NCBI GenBank assembly: GCA_035524595.1
Contig: DATKOP010000082.1
Coordinates: forward strand, 1 to 22,243
Direction: 5' to 3'
From: CAIKZZ01 sp035524595
GTDB lineage: Bacteria; Pseudomonadota; Gammaproteobacteria; Steroidobacterales; Steroidobacteraceae
DNA: 22,243 bases
The translations under genes and the position numbers were made by a program. Positions 21,298-22,243 of the stretch are shown in pieces (the stretch's first letter is position 1; every line of letters begins with the position of its first letter). A model generated the notes under the pieces. That model was given only the letters and a program-made list of their open reading frames with translations, did no database searches and was not told where the DNA came from.

Positions 21298-22243
21298 CTA
21301 CTTCGCCGCGAGCTCGGCCGCGACGCGCCGGTAGGCCTCGCGGAACGGGATGCCCTCGGCGACGACCAGCCGGTTGGCGCGCTCGGCGGCGTGGATCGCG
21401 GGGTCGAGCCGGATCCTGTCCGGCCGGAAGCGCACGCCCTCGAGCGCCGCCGGCACGAGGTCGAGCGTGGCCTGCGCGAGGTCGATGCCGCGAAAGAGCG
21501 GCGCCTTCAAGAGCTGCAGGTCGCGCTGGTAGCCGCTCGGCAGCTTCGCGACGACCCCGAGCGCCTCGTGAAGGCAAGCGGCCGCGGTCGCGGTGCGCCC
21601 GCGGATCAGCTCGAAGACGTCGGGGTTGCGCTTCTGCGGCATGATCGAGGAGCCGGTGGTGAACGCCTCGGGCAGGCTCACGTACGCGAACTCCTGCGTG
21701 TAGTAGAGCAGCAGGTCGGCGGCGAGCCGGCCGAGGTCGGTCATCAGCAGCGCGATCTCAAAGAGCACCTGCGCCTCGGCCTTGCCGCGCGACAGCTGCA
21801 CCGCGGTCACCGGCTCGTGGTTCGCCGGGAAGCCGAGCCGTCGCATCGTCTGCTCGCGGTCGAGCGGCAGTCCCGGCGTGCCGTAGCCGGCCGCCGAGCC
21901 GAGTGGATTCTTGCCGATGCGCCGGTGCGCGAGCCTGAGTCCCTCCGCGTCGTCGTGCACCTCCGCCGCGAAGCCCTGTGCCCAGAGGGCGACGCTCGAG
22001 GGCATCGCCTGCTGCATGTGCGTGTAGCCGGGCAGCGCGACGCCGGCGTGCCGCGCCGCAAGCGCATGCAGCGCGTCCGCGACCGACTGCGCGCCACTGC
22101 GCAGCTCCTCGACGGCATCGCGCAGGTAGAGGCGCAGCGCCGCCAGTACCTGGTCGTTGCGGGACCGGCCGAGGTGGATCCGCCCGCCCGCCGCGCCGGC
22201 CCTCGCGGTCAGCTGCTGCTCGAGCGCCGTCTGGCCGTCTTCC
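21298..22243 (-). CDS. argH: Argininosuccinate lyase (N-terminal part cut off by window)
   Basis: Last step of arginine synthesis, splitting argininosuccinate to arginine and fumarate in the cytoplasm. The frame is open from the right edge (first full codon at 22242) for 315 codons. It begins EDGQTALEQQLTAR and carries the fumarase/aspartase-superfamily motifs GRSRNDQV, then PGYTHMQQAMPSS and the signature GSSIMPQKRNPDVFELIRG, whose flexible-loop Ser is catalytic. The signature has Arg where many ArgH proteins have Lys (MPQKKNPD). The end (AIHAAERANRLVVAEGIPFREAYRRVA) matches the C-terminal domain of the family. An internal ATG at 22017 is not the start, since homology continues upstream to the edge. 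About 150 N-terminal residues lie outside the window. Confidence 0.95.
   Translation of the reverse strand, partial: EDGQTALEQQLTARAGAAGGRIHLGRSRNDQVLAALRLYLRDAVEELRSGAQSVADALHALAARHAGVALPGYTHMQQAMPSSVALWAQGFAAEVHDDAEGLRLAHRRIGKNPLGSAAGYGTPGLPLDREQTMRRLGFPANHEPVTAVQLSRGKAEAQVLFEIALLMTDLGRLAADLLLYYTQEFAYVSLPEAFTTGSSIMPQKRNPDVFELIRGRTATAAACLHEALGVVAKLPSGYQRDLQLLKAPLFRGIDLAQATLDLVPAALEGVRFRPDRIRLDPAIHAAERANRLVVAEGIPFREAYRRVAAELAAK

Overview
This is a very GC-rich, gene-dense bacterial chromosomal segment. It has no mobile elements, CRISPR arrays, tRNA or rRNA genes. The order dsbA, cytochrome c4, engB, polA is the Pseudomonas-type gammaproteobacterial arrangement. With a fused aerobic indolepyruvate oxidoreductase, a DUF1684 protein and tandem amidohydrolases, it points to a high-GC gammaproteobacterium, perhaps near Xanthomonadales, Nevskiales or Steroidobacterales. 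The order-level placement is a guess.

Bases 1-5545 hold the conserved part. The 3'-truncated lipoprotein dsbA and cytochrome c4 are on the minus strand, and engB runs divergently from them. Facing engB are polA, a small LptM-like lipoprotein gene that is probably its operon partner, and a hotdog thioesterase gene. The 131-base gap between engB and polA looks like a small RNA gene on the polA strand: a chain of hairpins with C-rich loops, ending in a Rho-independent terminator that lies inside the last codons of engB. E. coli Spot 42 and Pseudomonas ErsA occupy the same position. This is the best candidate in the window for a new element.

Bases 5629-13091 hold a 1156-residue fused indolepyruvate ferredoxin oxidoreductase divergent from the thioesterase, a secreted DUF5666 repeat protein, a GIY-YIG-like protein, a CPXCG cysteine-rich protein, a convergent GNAT acetyltransferase and a secreted DUF1684 protein. 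Bases 13142-17223 hold two translationally coupled exported amidohydrolase-family proteins, the second without metal ligands, and a convergent exported M20 metallopeptidase. These look like an extracytoplasmic peptide or amide scavenging set.

Bases 17334-22243 hold a D-2-hydroxyacid dehydrogenase-type flavoprotein coupled to an RDD membrane protein, a maleylacetoacetate isomerase-like GST, glutathione-dependent formaldehyde dehydrogenase with a stand-alone Lrp/AsnC ligand-binding protein, and the 5'-truncated end of argH on the minus strand. The indolepyruvate oxidoreductase, thioesterase and maleylacetoacetate isomerase loosely suggest aromatic amino acid breakdown, but they do not form one operon. 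No gap between genes exceeds about 160 bases.
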